Part shown: positions 1-8,953 of the stretch, in pieces
How the letters are laid out: every line of letters starts with the position of its first letter
Numbering within the stretch: position 1 is the first letter of the stretch
Source: Azospirillum canadense
GTDB lineage: Bacteria; Pseudomonadota; Alphaproteobacteria; Azospirillales; Azospirillaceae
Direction of reading: 5' to 3'
Length of the DNA: 64,000 nt
Assembly: GCF_025961225.1 (NCBI RefSeq)
Contig: NZ_JAOQNG010000003.1
Coordinates: 248,001-312,000 of the forward strand
Translations under genes and position numbers: made by a program
The notes under the pieces: model-generated
The model's input: the letters and a program-made list of their open reading frames with translations, nothing else
The model's database searches: none
What the model was told of the DNA's origin: nothing

Positions 1-301
1 ACCGCCGGGCGGCTCGCCGAAGCCAGCGTCGCCACCCTGTTCATCGTCCGGGATGGGCGCTTGGCTGACCCCGTCCGTGTCGGAGGGGGCGCTGCCCGGC
101 ATCCGTCGCGCCCTGATCCTGGAGCGTCACGGGGCGGAGGAGCGCCCCATCACCCTGGACGAGCTTTCGGCCGCCGAGGAGGCCTTTCTGTCCAACAGCC
201 TTGGCCTTCGCCCGCTTCTGGCCGTCGACGGCCGCCCCATCGGGATCGGGTCGCCCGGCCCCGTGACCATCGCGCTGGTGAACGATCCTGACGGCGCGTG
301 A
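1..301 (+). pseudogene. 3' end of a class IV (PLP) aminotransferase / aminodeoxychorismate lyase-like gene, frameshifted
   Basis: The 5' part lies outside the window. Bases 1-63 read in frame 1 as AEASVATLFIVRDGRL, the usual mid-protein strand of PabC/IlvE-type fold IV enzymes. From base 65 the homology continues in frame 2 as LTPSVSEGALPGIRR, then AAEEAFLSNSLG, to TGA at 299-301. One extra base between 61 and 65 explains the switch. The family makes p-aminobenzoate (PabC) or transaminates branched-chain or D-amino acids, and the fragment cannot tell these apart. Either the gene is broken or the assembly has a single-base error. Confidence 0.6.
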
Positions 302-916
302 CGCACGCCCTCAGCACCCCGGCAGCCTGGACCGCAGCACCTCGTTGCGCAACAGTAAGCGGTGGTCGTGCGCCGTTAGGAGGTGCAGCGCCGCCACGCC
401 GATCATACCGTCGGCGCGTGAACAGGTCCAATGAGGCGCTGGGAAAGACGCTGATACTTTGATTGCGGGCCCGTCTCGCCTTCGAAAGAACCACAGAGCT
501 GGCAGATCACCTCATCAAAACCGTTCCCGACGATTCTCCCTTCGAGGGCTTGTCTCCCCCGCAATCAAAGAACGGCCCATTGTACGCTCCACTCGTCTCG
601 AAAGGAGCGTACATACCGCTCCGTTTCCGCTGGCACCCCATTCGCCAGCACGCACTCAACTGCACAACAAACTTTCAAGCGCGCTCTCACCCAACAGGCC
701 AGGCGATACGGCGGTTGGCGAGATATCAGGAAGCGCTCCCGTTTCATTCGAAAACGCAAACATCAATCCAACAAAATAACCGTCCACCAAATTGGGCTGA
801 AATTTGACATTGGCAAGGCGATCTCGGTGCAGACACACTGCACGCCAGAAGTCTATCCGAACTCCCGATTGCGCAACATAACGCCGCGCATTCCTTACTG
901 TTGGGTTTTGCCCGAG
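302..916. other. Intergenic stretch without a convincing gene
   Basis: Several overlapping frames of 60-115 codons exist here, but none has a recognisable domain, a good ribosome site or family resemblance. The last 150 bases are clearly less GC-rich than the surroundings and probably hold the promoter of the lipoprotein gene that follows. Confidence 0.4.
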
Positions 917-1429
917 ATGAATATCAAACTAGCCAGCCTTCTTGCCGCAGTCGCTCTGCTTGCCGCCTGTGATACGGCGCCTAAGGATTCCGGCAACGGA
1001 TCGCTGAACGGTGGTGCCAACACTGGCAACGTTAACAACGCGAGTACCGTTGGAGGACCCGGCCAAGTCGCCCCAGGCAGTCAGCAGGATCTGGTGGTCA
1101 ATGTCGGCGACCGAGTGTTCTTCGGTACCGACAAATATGATCTGTCGGCGGAGGCTCGCGCCACGTTGGACCGCCAAGCCCAGTGGTTGAAACAATATTC
1201 GCACGTGACCGTCACTGTCGAAGGGCATTCCGACGAACGGGGCACTCGCGAGTACAACCTAGCGCTTGGGGACCGCCGTGCCAATTCAGTTCGCAACTAC
1301 ATGGTCGCCCAAGGCATCAATCCGGCGCGTGTCAAGGTGATCTCTTTCGGCAAGGAGAAACCCGCGGTCGTCGGTTCCAATCAAGCGGCTTGGGCGCAGA
1401 ACCGCCGAGGCGTCACCGTCGTCGATTGA
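917..1429 (+). CDS. pal: Pal/OmpA-family peptidoglycan-associated lipoprotein
   Basis: A 170-residue outer-membrane lipoprotein. The start at 917 gives a clean lipoprotein signal, MNIKLASLLAAVALLAAC, with the lipobox LAAC and Cys18 as the acylated residue; the in-frame start at 827 would bury it. A short Gly/Asn-rich linker follows. The C-terminal OmpA domain (about 60-170) carries FFGTDKYDLS, the peptidoglycan-binding pattern VEGHSDERGTREYNLALGDRRA, split here as VEGHSDERG and EYNLALGDRRA, and NRRGV near the end. Pal works with TolB and TolA to hold the outer membrane to the wall. No tol genes are adjacent, so this may be an accessory paralogue of the chromosomal Pal. No strong Shine-Dalgarno is visible. 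Confidence 0.85.
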   Translation: MNIKLASLLAAVALLAACDTAPKDSGNGSLNGGANTGNVNNASTVGGPGQVAPGSQQDLVVNVGDRVFFGTDKYDLSAEARATLDRQAQWLKQYSHVTVTVEGHSDERGTREYNLALGDRRANSVRNYMVAQGINPARVKVISFGKEKPAVVGSNQAAWAQNRRGVTVVD

Positions 1430-1524
1430 TCCGTCACGATGCCGTTCCAGCCCGCGAGCGGCATCGTCCCATCTCCGGAGAACCTTGCGAGGCCAGCCGA
1501 CGCGCTGCTCCTATCGCTCGACCA

Positions 1525-1695
1525 TCAGGCCTCGCCGCCCCATAGACGCGCCAGCAGACCGACCAGCTCAGCCTGCCGCGTGGCGCCAATTTTGCTCAGG
1601 ATCGCGGCGATCTGCGAGCGGATCGTCGTAATCGCGATGCCGCGTTCATCGGCGACCTGCTTGGCTTCCTTCCAGGCCAGCCCCAACCGGCTCAT
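1525..1695 (-). pseudogene. C-terminal LuxR-type HTH fragment
   Basis: The minus strand reads WKEAKQVADERGIAITTIRS, then QIAAILSKIGATRQAELVGL, ending LWGGEA and a stop at 1525. This is the recognition half of a LuxR/GerE helix-turn-helix. The start of the HTH and any sensory domain are missing: the frame stays open upstream, but the sequence there (for example KTPRGPMGM) does not resemble the family. It is best read as a decayed regulator tail. A stand-alone 56-residue peptide beginning at 1695 is possible but less likely. Confidence 0.55.
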
Positions 1696-1933
1696 ACCCA
1701 TCGGTCCGCGCGGGGTTTTGTGGCGCCATCGCCACGGATTGGAACACGTCTCGGCACGACGTCAACGCTCAACATTCATGATAGCGCCAGGCGCCAAATG
1801 CAAAAGCATAAAGCGCCACGCTCCTACGGGCGACGGTTTGGGCATCCCGCAAAACCCCTTGCTCCCATGACTTCGTGGCCTACTATAGGAAAAGTTGACA
1901 ACGAGCCGATCAGTGCTGGGGGAGATTGATGCA

Positions 1934-4135
1934 ATGGGTGCATACCATGATATGTACTTGGTTGCTCTATCACTGATCGTTGCGGTTTTTGGCGGCTTCG
2001 TTGCGCTCGATCTGGGGCAGCGGGCTCGCCACGCCGTCCGTCACCGCCGCTCTTGGGTGGCCGCCGCCGCCGCTGCGTTGGGTGTCAGCGTCTGGTCGAT
2101 GCACTTCATCGGCATGCTCGCGCTTCAATTGCCGGTGGCGACGAGCCACGATCTGGGCCTGACCGCACTCTCGCTGGCCTTGGCCACCGTGATGTCCGGT
2201 GTCGGCTTCTTCGCGGTCGCCGGTGGTGGGACGAGCGTGCCGGTCATGGCCTTGGCCGGCACCGTGACCGGCCTGGGCATCGTCGCCATGCATTACGTCG
2301 GCATGGCCGGCCTGCAGGTGCCCGCTGCCGTGTCCTACGATGCCCGGCTGGTCGGCGCCTCAATCCTCATCGCCATCGTCGCCTCCACCGGGGCGCTGTG
2401 GCTCGCCTTTCGCCGGCAGCGCCGCTGGCAGCGGCTAGCCGGTGCGGTGGTGCTCGGGCTGGCTATCACGTGCATGCACTACACCGGGATGGCTGCGGCG
2501 GTGATCGCGCCTCTGGAGGCGCCGCACACAACGACGACGGCGTCCTTGTCCGCGCAACATCTGGCGACGGGGACCGCGCTCGGCACGCTGAGCGTGTTGG
2601 CGCTGGCGTTCGCCGCCGCCTCGATCGACCGGCGGCGCGCTGCCACGCGGGCCGCGGAGCAGGAGGCGCGTTATCGAGCGGTCGTCGACACGGCCGGCGA
2701 CCCGATCATCGTCACTGACGAGCACGGTCGCATCACCGCCTTCAACCGAGCGGCCGAACGCGTGTTCGGCTACAGCGCCAGCGATGTCATCGATCAGCCC
2801 GTCTCGCGGCTTCTGCCGACGGTCCATGGCTCCGCCCAAGAGGCTCTCTTCGCCCTGGCCCGTCAGGCCGGCGACAATGGCCGAGAGATCGACGGCCGGC
2901 GCAAAGACGGCACGACCGTCCCACTGGAGCTTTCGGTCGCCGCCTGGCACGCCGAAGGCGCCCGGTACGTCACCAGCGTTCTGCGCGACATCACCGAACG
3001 TAAGGCCTTCGAAGAGGACCTCCGGCGCGCCAAGGAGCGGGCGGAGAAGGCCGACGCGGCAAAGACCCAGTTTCTCGCCGCCGCCGGCCATGATCTGCGC
3101 CAACCGGTGCAGTCCTTGTATTTCCTGGCACACGCCCTGGCGGATCGCCGCAACGGGCCGGCGTCCAGCGACCTGCTCGCCAGCGTGGGCGAATGCCTGG
3201 ACGCGCTGAAGCTGTCGCTCGACAGCATGCTGGACATGTCCAAACTCGACGCCGGTGTGGTGCAACCCTGTGTGACGGAGTTCGCGGTGGCCCCCCTGCT
3301 CGCCCGGATTGCCGCCGACTTCGGGCCACGCGCGGCCGTAGAGGGCGTGCGATTGCGGGTGGTCCCCAGCTCCGCGTGGACGCGCTCCGACCCGCTGCTG
3401 CTTGAACGGATGCTGCGCAATCTGGTGGAAAACGCCCTCCGCTTCACGCCTCAGGGCAGCGTCGTGGTCGGCTGCCGCCGCGCCGCCGGCGAACTGCGCA
3501 TCGATGTGGCCGACAACGGGATCGGCATCGACGCGGCCCACCTCCCGGCCATCTGGGAGGAGTTTTACCAGATCGGCAATCCGGAACGGGACCGCCGCAA
3601 AGGCCTTGGCCTGGGGCTGGCGATCGTCAAGCGGCTGGCCAGAACACTGGGCCATGCCGTCGTGGCGCACTCACGCCTGGGCCGCGGCACCATCGTCTCC
3701 ATCGGCCTGCCAAGGGTGCCCGCGCGCGCCGTGCCGACCGGCAGGCGCCCCCGCCCCGCCAACGACGACGGCAAGGGACTGGTCGTTGTGGTCGAGGATG
3801 ACACCGTCGTGCTGCTGACCTTGAGCGCAATGCTCGAGGAGTGGGGCTACGAGGTGATTGCCGCGCCGTCCGGCGACGAGGCGGTGCATCGTCTCAAAGC
3901 TCTTGAGCGTGTCCCGCGGGCGATCATCGCCGATTACCGTCTCGGTGAGGGCCGCACCGGAGTGGAGACCATTCGCGACCTCCACAAGGCCTGCGGCGTC
4001 AAGGTGCCCGCCTTCGTGCTCACCGGCGATACGACGCCCGAACGCCTCGCGGAGGTCGAGCGCAACGGGCTGCACCTGCTGCGCAAGCCATTGCCTCCGG
4101 ATCGCCTGCACGCGGTGCTCGCGACGGTCGCCTGA
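1934..4135 (+). CDS. MHYT-PAS hybrid sensor histidine kinase with C-terminal receiver
   Basis: A 733-residue membrane sensor kinase. The start at 1934 follows GGGGGAGATTGATGCA, a good ribosome site. The N-terminal seven-helix MHYT domain has three repeats: MHFIGM (about 56), MHYVGM (118) and MHYTGM (180); these proteins are thought to bind a metal and sense a small gas. A PAS domain follows (about 247-360). The HisKA helix carries GHDLRQP with His near 386, and the ATPase has LVENALR, DNGIGID and GLGLGLAIVKRL. A receiver domain spans about 615-733, with acceptor Asp in IADYRLG (about 666) and Lys in LRKPLP (717). All catalytic motifs are present. The kinase probably passes phosphate to its own receiver, then on to a partner. 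The lone receiver just downstream and the LuxR protein beyond are candidates. Confidence 0.88.
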   Translation: MGAYHDMYLVALSLIVAVFGGFVALDLGQRARHAVRHRRSWVAAAAAALGVSVWSMHFIGMLALQLPVATSHDLGLTALSLALATVMSGVGFFAVAGGGTSVPVMALAGTVTGLGIVAMHYVGMAGLQVPAAVSYDARLVGASILIAIVASTGALWLAFRRQRRWQRLAGAVVLGLAITCMHYTGMAAAVIAPLEAPHTTTTASLSAQHLATGTALGTLSVLALAFAAASIDRRRAATRAAEQEARYRAVVDTAGDPIIVTDEHGRITAFNRAAERVFGYSASDVIDQPVSRLLPTVHGSAQEALFALARQAGDNGREIDGRRKDGTTVPLELSVAAWHAEGARYVTSVLRDITERKAFEEDLRRAKERAEKADAAKTQFLAAAGHDLRQPVQSLYFLAHALADRRNGPASSDLLASVGECLDALKLSLDSMLDMSKLDAGVVQPCVTEFAVAPLLARIAADFGPRAAVEGVRLRVVPSSAWTRSDPLLLERMLRNLVENALRFTPQGSVVVGCRRAAGELRIDVADNGIGIDAAHLPAIWEEFYQIGNPERDRRKGLGLGLAIVKRLARTLGHAVVAHSRLGRGTIVSIGLPRVPARAVPTGRRPRPANDDGKGLVVVVEDDTVVLLTLSAMLEEWGYEVIAAPSGDEAVHRLKALERVPRAIIADYRLGEGRTGVETIRDLHKACGVKVPAFVLTGDTTPERLAEVERNGLHLLRKPLPPDRLHAVLATVA

Positions 4136-4253
4136 GATGTCTCCGTCCTATGGTCACCCGACGCTTCTGGTTCAGACAGACTTGGCCGTCTCGACCGTTG
4201 CCGCAAGCCGCAACGCCCCTGAACCGCTCGCGTGATGGCTACGGTTCCAGACG

Positions 4254-4661
4254 CTATGGCTTTGGCGGCGCGTTTTGCAGGGCCAAGGTCACGGCAAGCA
4301 ACAAAACGCTCGGGTGAAAGGGCTTCACCAGCACACTCCAGCCTCGCGCCACGACGGCCGCCCTCACCGTCAGGGAGACATCGCCCGTGATGATGATCAC
4401 CGGCACATCCACGCCCATGTTGGTCAATAAGGCGGGCACGACCGTCAGCGCGCTGTCCCGCCCGATCCAATAGTCAGACACGATGACATCGGGCGACACG
4501 CGCCGCCGTCTCGCTGCTCTCAGCAGATCGAGTCCATTCTCGCCCGATAAAACGGTTATGTTTCGAAACGACAGATACTGCTCGATGCTGCGCCGCAGCA
4601 GCGCGTTGTCTTCGAGCAAAGCCACAACGGCGCCATCGGGCATGGTGCTGCTTAGGGTCAT
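4254..4661 (-). CDS. Stand-alone receiver domain response regulator (CheY-like)
   Basis: A 135-residue single-domain receiver. The acidic pair is in ALLEDN, the phosphoacceptor Asp in VIVSDYWIG, Thr in IIITGD and the conserved Lys in VLVKPFHP, so the phosphorylation site is complete. There is no output domain, which is typical of phosphorelay shuttles or protein-interaction regulators. It converges on the hybrid kinase gene, with 118 bp between their stops. MTLSS is taken as the start; MPDGAV, six codons in, is possible. Neither has a strong ribosome site. Confidence 0.82.
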   Translation of the reverse strand: MTLSSTMPDGAVVALLEDNALLRRSIEQYLSFRNITVLSGENGLDLLRAARRRRVSPDVIVSDYWIGRDSALTVVPALLTNMGVDVPVIIITGDVSLTVRAAVVARGWSVLVKPFHPSVLLLAVTLALQNAPPKP

Positions 4662-4978
4662 GAGCGATCATAAAGCGACAACCATGCACATTATAGATGA
4701 ATTTAGTTACAAATTGGAAACATCACGCGCGGCCCTGTGGCTGCCCGTTGCTCGCGACGTGCGCGACGACGTTTCGGCGCAACGAGCCGACCCCACATGC
4801 GTAATGGCTTCGTCTCGCAAGCCGGGGTGGAGTGGGCAGAGACCACCGTGAAACGGGCATCACCAAGCCGCGCCATCCCACGCTGGGCCGAGAGACGGAC
4901 ACACCCAGCAACAGGTGATATCCTTAACCCCTGCGACCGCCCCTCCCGGCATAACGTGCAGGCTTCTGGCTGGCCCCT

Positions 4979-5623
4979 TCAGCCGACGGCGGGAGCGATC
5001 GGTGCGGGCACCGCGATGCCGTTGTTCATCGCCCAGATGGCGGCCTGGGTGCGGTTGACCACGTTGATCTTGCGCAGCAGGGTCTTGAGATGAACCTTCA
5101 CCGTCGCCTCGGTGATGCCAAGGTCATTGGCGATGCGCTTGTTGCTGTGCCCGCCGAGCAAGCCGTGCAGGATGTCCCTCTCGCGCGCCGACAGCGGCCG
5201 GCCCGCGACCCGCTTTGTTTCGCTCGGCGCCAAGCCTTGCGCCAGGATGCCGGCCAGGTCGCGCGGGAAGGCCTTGCCGCCGGCCAGCGTGACGTGGAGC
5301 CACTCGGCCAACGCGCGGCTCGAGGTGTCCGCGGTCAGGCAACCGTCCGCGCCAGCCTCCAGAGCCTCGCGCAGCAGTGGGGCGCTGATGGTGCCGACCA
5401 GCAGCACCACGCGGCTGCCGGGGTGCAACGCGCGCAGCGCCCGAACCTCGTCCCCGACCCGCGGCACGCCGGTGGCATCGTAGACGATAACGTCCGTCCA
5501 GGCGGCGGGGAGCGCTTGCGCGGAGGCGGCCTCGGCGACGACCGTGAAGCCCTCTTCGTCCAGCAGGTGGCGCAGCCCCCCGCGCTGGAGCCCGCTGGCT
5601 CCGATGAGCGTAACCGTGGGCAC
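4979..5623 (-). CDS. LuxR-family regulator with degenerate receiver domain
   Basis: A 214-residue NarL/FixJ-like protein. The GTG start at 5623 is chosen because AAGGGGGAAGGG lies just upstream and the protein then begins at the receiver strand (PTVTLIGASG). The N-terminal domain has a receiver fold pattern and keeps Asp in VIVYDATG, but the usual acidic pair is replaced by GASG and the conserved Lys by Thr (CLTADTSS). It is therefore probably a pseudo-receiver. The C-terminal HTH is intact: LSARERDILHGLLGG, SNKRIANDLGI, TEATVKVHLKTLLRKI. It is expected to bind DNA. Its orientation and position suggest it belongs to the same signalling group as the hybrid kinase. Confidence 0.82.
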   Translation of the reverse strand: MPTVTLIGASGLQRGGLRHLLDEEGFTVVAEAASAQALPAAWTDVIVYDATGVPRVGDEVRALRALHPGSRVVLLVGTISAPLLREALEAGADGCLTADTSSRALAEWLHVTLAGGKAFPRDLAGILAQGLAPSETKRVAGRPLSARERDILHGLLGGHSNKRIANDLGITEATVKVHLKTLLRKINVVNRTQAAIWAMNNGIAVPAPIAPAVG

Positions 5624-5787
5624 AGCGCCCTTCCCCCTTGCCGGTCCGTGGTGGCCTGCAAATGACCCTTTTCGGCCCCGGTTCCAATCGGCAAAAGGGC
5701 GAAGTTGGCGTCGCGCAGCGGATACGCGGACCCGACGAGTCCGCCGCCACCGCGCCGTTCCGCCTACGCACGTCGGAGCACCAGGCC

Positions 5788-6246
5788 CTAGGCCTCCGGC
5801 GCGAGGGCCGCCGGCGCGGGACGGGGGCGAAACAGCGCTTCCGCGGCCGCACGCGGATCCGCTGGGGAGACGGCGCCCATACCATCCGTCCGACGAGCGC
5901 CGGTGATGGTCGCCACCGTTTCGGCCAGCCAAAGCCGCGTCGCCATGCGGTCGTTCGCCGCCGGCCGCGCTAAGTCCTGGAGATAGTTGCGCACCGCCTG
6001 GAGCAACGCTTGGTCGCCGGACAGTCCGTAGACGCGCCCGGCCGCCGCGGCAAAGCGCCGGCGTTCCTCCGCATCGGCTTTGACGCGCTCCTCGATGGCC
6101 TTGAGCAGAACCGCCCGCGTGCGCGCGCCGTCCAGCAGGTTGGCGGCCAGGACCAACGGATCCGTGGCCGGCACGTTCCGGGGCCGAGGGTCTTTGATCG
6201 CGCGTGGCTGGGCGTCCCAGCGGCGCTGGTCCTGTCGATGCTGCAT
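5788..6246 (-). CDS. Hypothetical protein, mostly helical
   Basis: A 152-residue protein with no family I recognise. The centre (LVLAANLLDGARTRAVLLKA, then RFAAAAGRVYGL) is Ala/Leu/Arg-rich and looks helical; the last 40 residues are Pro/Ala-rich and probably disordered. It starts 39 bp after the stop of the upstream minus-strand gene, which suggests a two-gene operon. No signal peptide or membrane segment is visible. Confidence 0.5.
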   Translation of the reverse strand: MQHRQDQRRWDAQPRAIKDPRPRNVPATDPLVLAANLLDGARTRAVLLKAIEERVKADAEERRRFAAAAGRVYGLSGDQALLQAVRNYLQDLARPAANDRMATRLWLAETVATITGARRTDGMGAVSPADPRAAAEALFRPRPAPAALAPEA

Positions 6247-6285
6247 GAGGGTGGTGGCTCTTTCTCGAGGGGGCCAGTCGGTGTC

Positions 6286-6681
6286 TCAGAGACGGTAAGT
6301 GCCTTCGAACAGATCACCGAGGGCGAAGCGCATCAGCGCCCGCATGCGCGCGACGCGTCGGTGCTCCTCGCGCCCGGTGACCAGGTGACAACGCCGGCAG
6401 AGCCGATGCCGTTCCAGTTCGGTCATTACGGCCACCGCCGCCTCGGCGCGGCGCCGATACAGGCCGACGACACTGCGCGACGTCCGCACGCGGGTGTACT
6501 CCACCACGTCGGGCCAAGGGGCCGGCGCGCCGTCGGGGCCGACCCAGAGGCCGTCGGGCGAGAGCCAGCGCCCGTCGGGCAGGCAGCGCAGTGCGTGACC
6601 ATGGGGACGCCCGCAGTGCTCGCAGACCCGGGGGGCGGATGGCGCGATCGGCGTGGCGTGGGGCTGAGGACTGGGAACCAT
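6286..6681 (-). CDS. Small putative zinc-binding hypothetical protein
   Basis: A 131-residue protein with two Cys/His groups: CEHCGRPHGHALRC near the N-terminus and HRLCRRCHLVTGREEH in the second half. The second resembles the core of HNH-type zinc modules, but no confident nuclease motif can be traced. It precedes and is probably cotranscribed with the gene ending at 5788. Function is unknown; nucleic-acid binding would be a reasonable guess. Confidence 0.5.
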   Translation of the reverse strand: MVPSPQPHATPIAPSAPRVCEHCGRPHGHALRCLPDGRWLSPDGLWVGPDGAPAPWPDVVEYTRVRTSRSVVGLYRRRAEAAVAVMTELERHRLCRRCHLVTGREEHRRVARMRALMRFALGDLFEGTYRL

Positions 6682-6764
6682 GCGGGCCAGATGTGGTGGG
6701 TGGCGGAGAAACCAGCCCCGAGTCTAGCGCAGGTCGAGTCCCAGGGGAATCCCCGACCGTGGCT

Positions 6765-7011
6765 CCCAAACGGATGAAGTGTGGCCGCTCGGATCCAAGG
6801 GGGGCGCCAAGCGCCATGCCGGGCAAATGCCTCATGAACGCTCGCAAACCATCTCCAGCGTCCTTCGTAGCGGAACGCGCGTCGTCCGCGATGAAGACCT
6901 CCAGATCGAGCGGTGGGTCGCCCTCCCCGTTGTCAGTGTGCCGTGGACGATCACCACCATCCACACCCGCCTGCCATCCAGCGCAAGCCTGGTGCCATAG
7001 CAATACCGGAC
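6765..7011 (-). pseudogene. Frameshifted small hypothetical gene
   Basis: Two minus-strand frames each carry half of what looks like one protein. The first reads VRYCYGTRLALDGRRVWMVV and IVHGT. Near 6938 a neighbouring frame takes over with TDNGEGDPPLDLEVFIADD, then DGLRAFMRHLPGM and LGSERPHF. The residue make-up of both pieces is protein-like, while the out-of-phase continuations are Arg/Ser-rich. One missing base would join them. The 3' limit is uncertain and no function is recognised. Confidence 0.35.
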
Positions 7012-7144
7012 CGGGGCCTCGCGTCGGGTTGCGCGGCTCCGCTGGATGCCTGCGGTGCGAGGGGAGAAGTCGCCGCCACGCCAATGCCGGCACGTGCACG
7101 GCGGCTTGCCCGTTGCAGCTAGCCGCCGTGCCGGAGGCCGGTGA

Positions 7145-7600
7145 TCAGGCGACCTTCTTGCGCCGGCTCTTCGTGGGAGCCGGTTCACTCGGCGCCGCCT
7201 CCACGGCCGTGCCGCGCCTCTTGGTTCCAAGGCCGAACTGCTTAGCGAATTCGCTGCGCTTGGCGGTGTAGTTGGGCGCGGTCATCGGGTAGTCGGGCGG
7301 CAGGCTCCATTTGGCCCGATACTCCTCGGGCGACATGTTGTAGGTGGTGCGCAGATAGCGCTTGAGCATCTTCATCTTCTTGCCGTCTTCCAGGCAGACG
7401 ATGTAGTCCGGCGTCACCGACTTCTTGACCGGCACCGCCGGTTCCTGTTTCACCGCCTCGACCTTCGGCTGGCCGGTGCCGCCCAGAGCGTTGAACACCT
7501 CCGTGACCACCAGCGGAATATCCGTGGAGGCGACCCGGTTGGCGCTGACATAGGACGCGACGATCTCGGCGGTCAACGCGACCAACTTTTCACGCTCCAT
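7145..7600 (-). CDS. MucR/Ros-family transcriptional regulator with altered zinc-finger ligands
   Basis: A 151-residue regulator. The start at 7600 (MEREKLVALTAEIVASYVS) has GGGAG upstream and matches the family's usual N-terminus. The family core is clear: YIVCLEDGKKMKMLKRYL, MSPEEYRAKWSLPPDYPM, then PNYTAKRSEFAKQFGLG. Ros/MucR proteins repress or activate exopolysaccharide, motility and cell-cycle genes by binding AT-rich sites. In classical members the finger is Cys-x2-Cys...His...His. Here the second Cys is Asp (CLED) and the two His positions read Tyr and Tyr (LKRYLRTTYN), so zinc binding is probably lost; such non-zinc members are known in the family. The C-terminus is Lys/Arg-rich. Confidence 0.85.
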   Translation of the reverse strand: MEREKLVALTAEIVASYVSANRVASTDIPLVVTEVFNALGGTGQPKVEAVKQEPAVPVKKSVTPDYIVCLEDGKKMKMLKRYLRTTYNMSPEEYRAKWSLPPDYPMTAPNYTAKRSEFAKQFGLGTKRRGTAVEAAPSEPAPTKSRRKKVA

Positions 7601-7984
7601 CCAAACGCTCCCAATCTTGAGTGACAGACCCTTTTTGCTGCGGGGTCGTGGTTCCATTCGGCAGAATTCAATGCCTTTCATATGGGCTTTCGTGTAGCCA
7701 AACAACCCCACGGCTGCCCGGACTTGGAATGGTGCGACGACACCGGATCATCGAAGGCCTGATGACTTGAGATGATGCGCCCCAGAAGATCATCCGCCGC
7801 CCGCATTGCTCACCGGATCGCATCACAACAACGGCCCTGACAGAGTGACCAAAGCTGCAGCCGGACGCATTCTTAGTGGTCCGGGCCTCCCGCCCGTGAG
7901 GGTAAGTACAATGAGGATCTTTCTTTTTCATGTCGCGTTCCACATTTCAGGCAGTGAAATGGCGCTAACAGGACCGAGGCAGAC
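7601..7984. other. Divergent intergenic region between mucR-like gene and DUF2934 gene
   Basis: No gene is supported here. It is the shared upstream region of two divergent genes and should hold both promoters. The right half, just before 7985, is somewhat richer in T and A, as expected for a promoter. Confidence 0.4.
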
Positions 7985-8593
7985 ATGGCAAAAGACCGCG
8001 ACGCGCGCATTCGGGAGCGGGCGCACAGCATTTGGGAACGCGACGGCCGCCCGGAGGGCATGGCGGAGGTGCATTGGATCCAGGCGTGCCGGGAGATCGA
8101 AGCGGAGGAACAGGCCGCCGACGCGGCGCGAAGCGCCCCGGTGGCAAAGCGCCGTCGCAAAGCGGCAGCGCCGGCCCCGGCCGCCGCTCCGCCCGACACG
8201 CCGCGGCGTTCACGCAAGGCGAAGACCTCGGAGAGCACGCTCACAGACGCCGCTCGCCAGATGGGGCGGATGGTCGCCGAGACGGTGAGCGACGCAGTCA
8301 CCGCCGGAGTGGAAACCGTGTCGGACGCCGTGGAGTCGATCGTTCAGCCCAACAAAAAAACACGACGGACACCGGCGTCCGCGACGAAGACCGACACGCC
8401 AGCTAAACGCGGCAAGGCGGCGTGGTCGCCAACCGACATTGAGAAGGCCGCTGCTCCAGCCAACGTTGAGCGAGCCCCGAAGCGGAAGACAGCGGGCGCG
8501 GCCAAAACGACCGGCCCATCCTCACCGGCAACGCCGGCTGTTACCGCGCGCCGCACCACCGGAAAGCGCCGCTCGTCCGCGAGCGTCCATTGA
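7985..8593 (+). CDS. DUF2934-domain protein with basic Ala/Pro/Lys tail
   Basis: A 202-residue protein. Residues 8-38 (RIRERAHSIWERDGRPEGMA and HWIQACREIE) match the short DUF2934 helical motif common in alphaproteobacterial small proteins. The rest is low-complexity, rich in Ala, Pro, Lys, Arg and Thr, with a helical middle (AARQMGRMVAETVSDAV, VETVSDAVESIV). The overall composition resembles histone H1-like nucleoid proteins. The function of DUF2934 is unknown; DNA association is an inference from charge and from the HU gene next door. Confidence 0.7.
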   Translation: MAKDRDARIRERAHSIWERDGRPEGMAEVHWIQACREIEAEEQAADAARSAPVAKRRRKAAAPAPAAAPPDTPRRSRKAKTSESTLTDAARQMGRMVAETVSDAVTAGVETVSDAVESIVQPNKKTRRTPASATKTDTPAKRGKAAWSPTDIEKAAAPANVERAPKRKTAGAAKTTGPSSPATPAVTARRTTGKRRSSASVH

Positions 8594-8953
8594 TCGCCGC
8601 CGACCGGAACACTCGGTGCTGCAAGGCGGCCGCGCGTTCCGGTCGGCGATTGTGGACATCGACCTGGTCGCCAAGCCAGCTCAGGCCGCTCCTTGATCGA
8701 CGGCGGCGTTGATCCCGGAGTTATCGTGCACACGCTGCACCGTCAGTCCGCCGCCACCCAGTTCCACGGCCTTCACCCGGCTGTGAGGCCGGAAGGTCAG
8801 GTGGACGCTCGCGTGATCGTGCCCCGCCGAACCGGAGAATACCGCCACGCCAAGCGAAAGCCCTTGCGCGTGGAGTCGCTGACCAGTTACCTCAAAGGCT
8901 TCGGGAATCCCTGGGGGAACGCTGGGGGTCCGCCACGAACGGGGAGACAAGAA
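8594..8953. other. Intergenic stretch; one weak minus-strand frame
   Basis: A minus-strand frame ending at 8681 reads protein-like near its end (GLSLGVAVFSGSAGHDHAS, VHLTFRPHSRVKAVELGGGG) but no plausible start codon with a ribosome site was found, so no gene is called. The last bases hold GGGGAGACAAGAA, the ribosome site of the HU gene. Confidence 0.35.

Noticed and set aside
303..480. Possible C-terminal toxin-like fragment on the minus strand (RADGMIGVAALHLLTAHDHR)
   Set aside because: Only about 40 codons, no catalytic motif, no start; insufficient to call.
2435..3670. Minus-strand open frame of 411 codons
   Set aside because: It is antisense to the hybrid histidine kinase, whose motifs are all in the plus frame.
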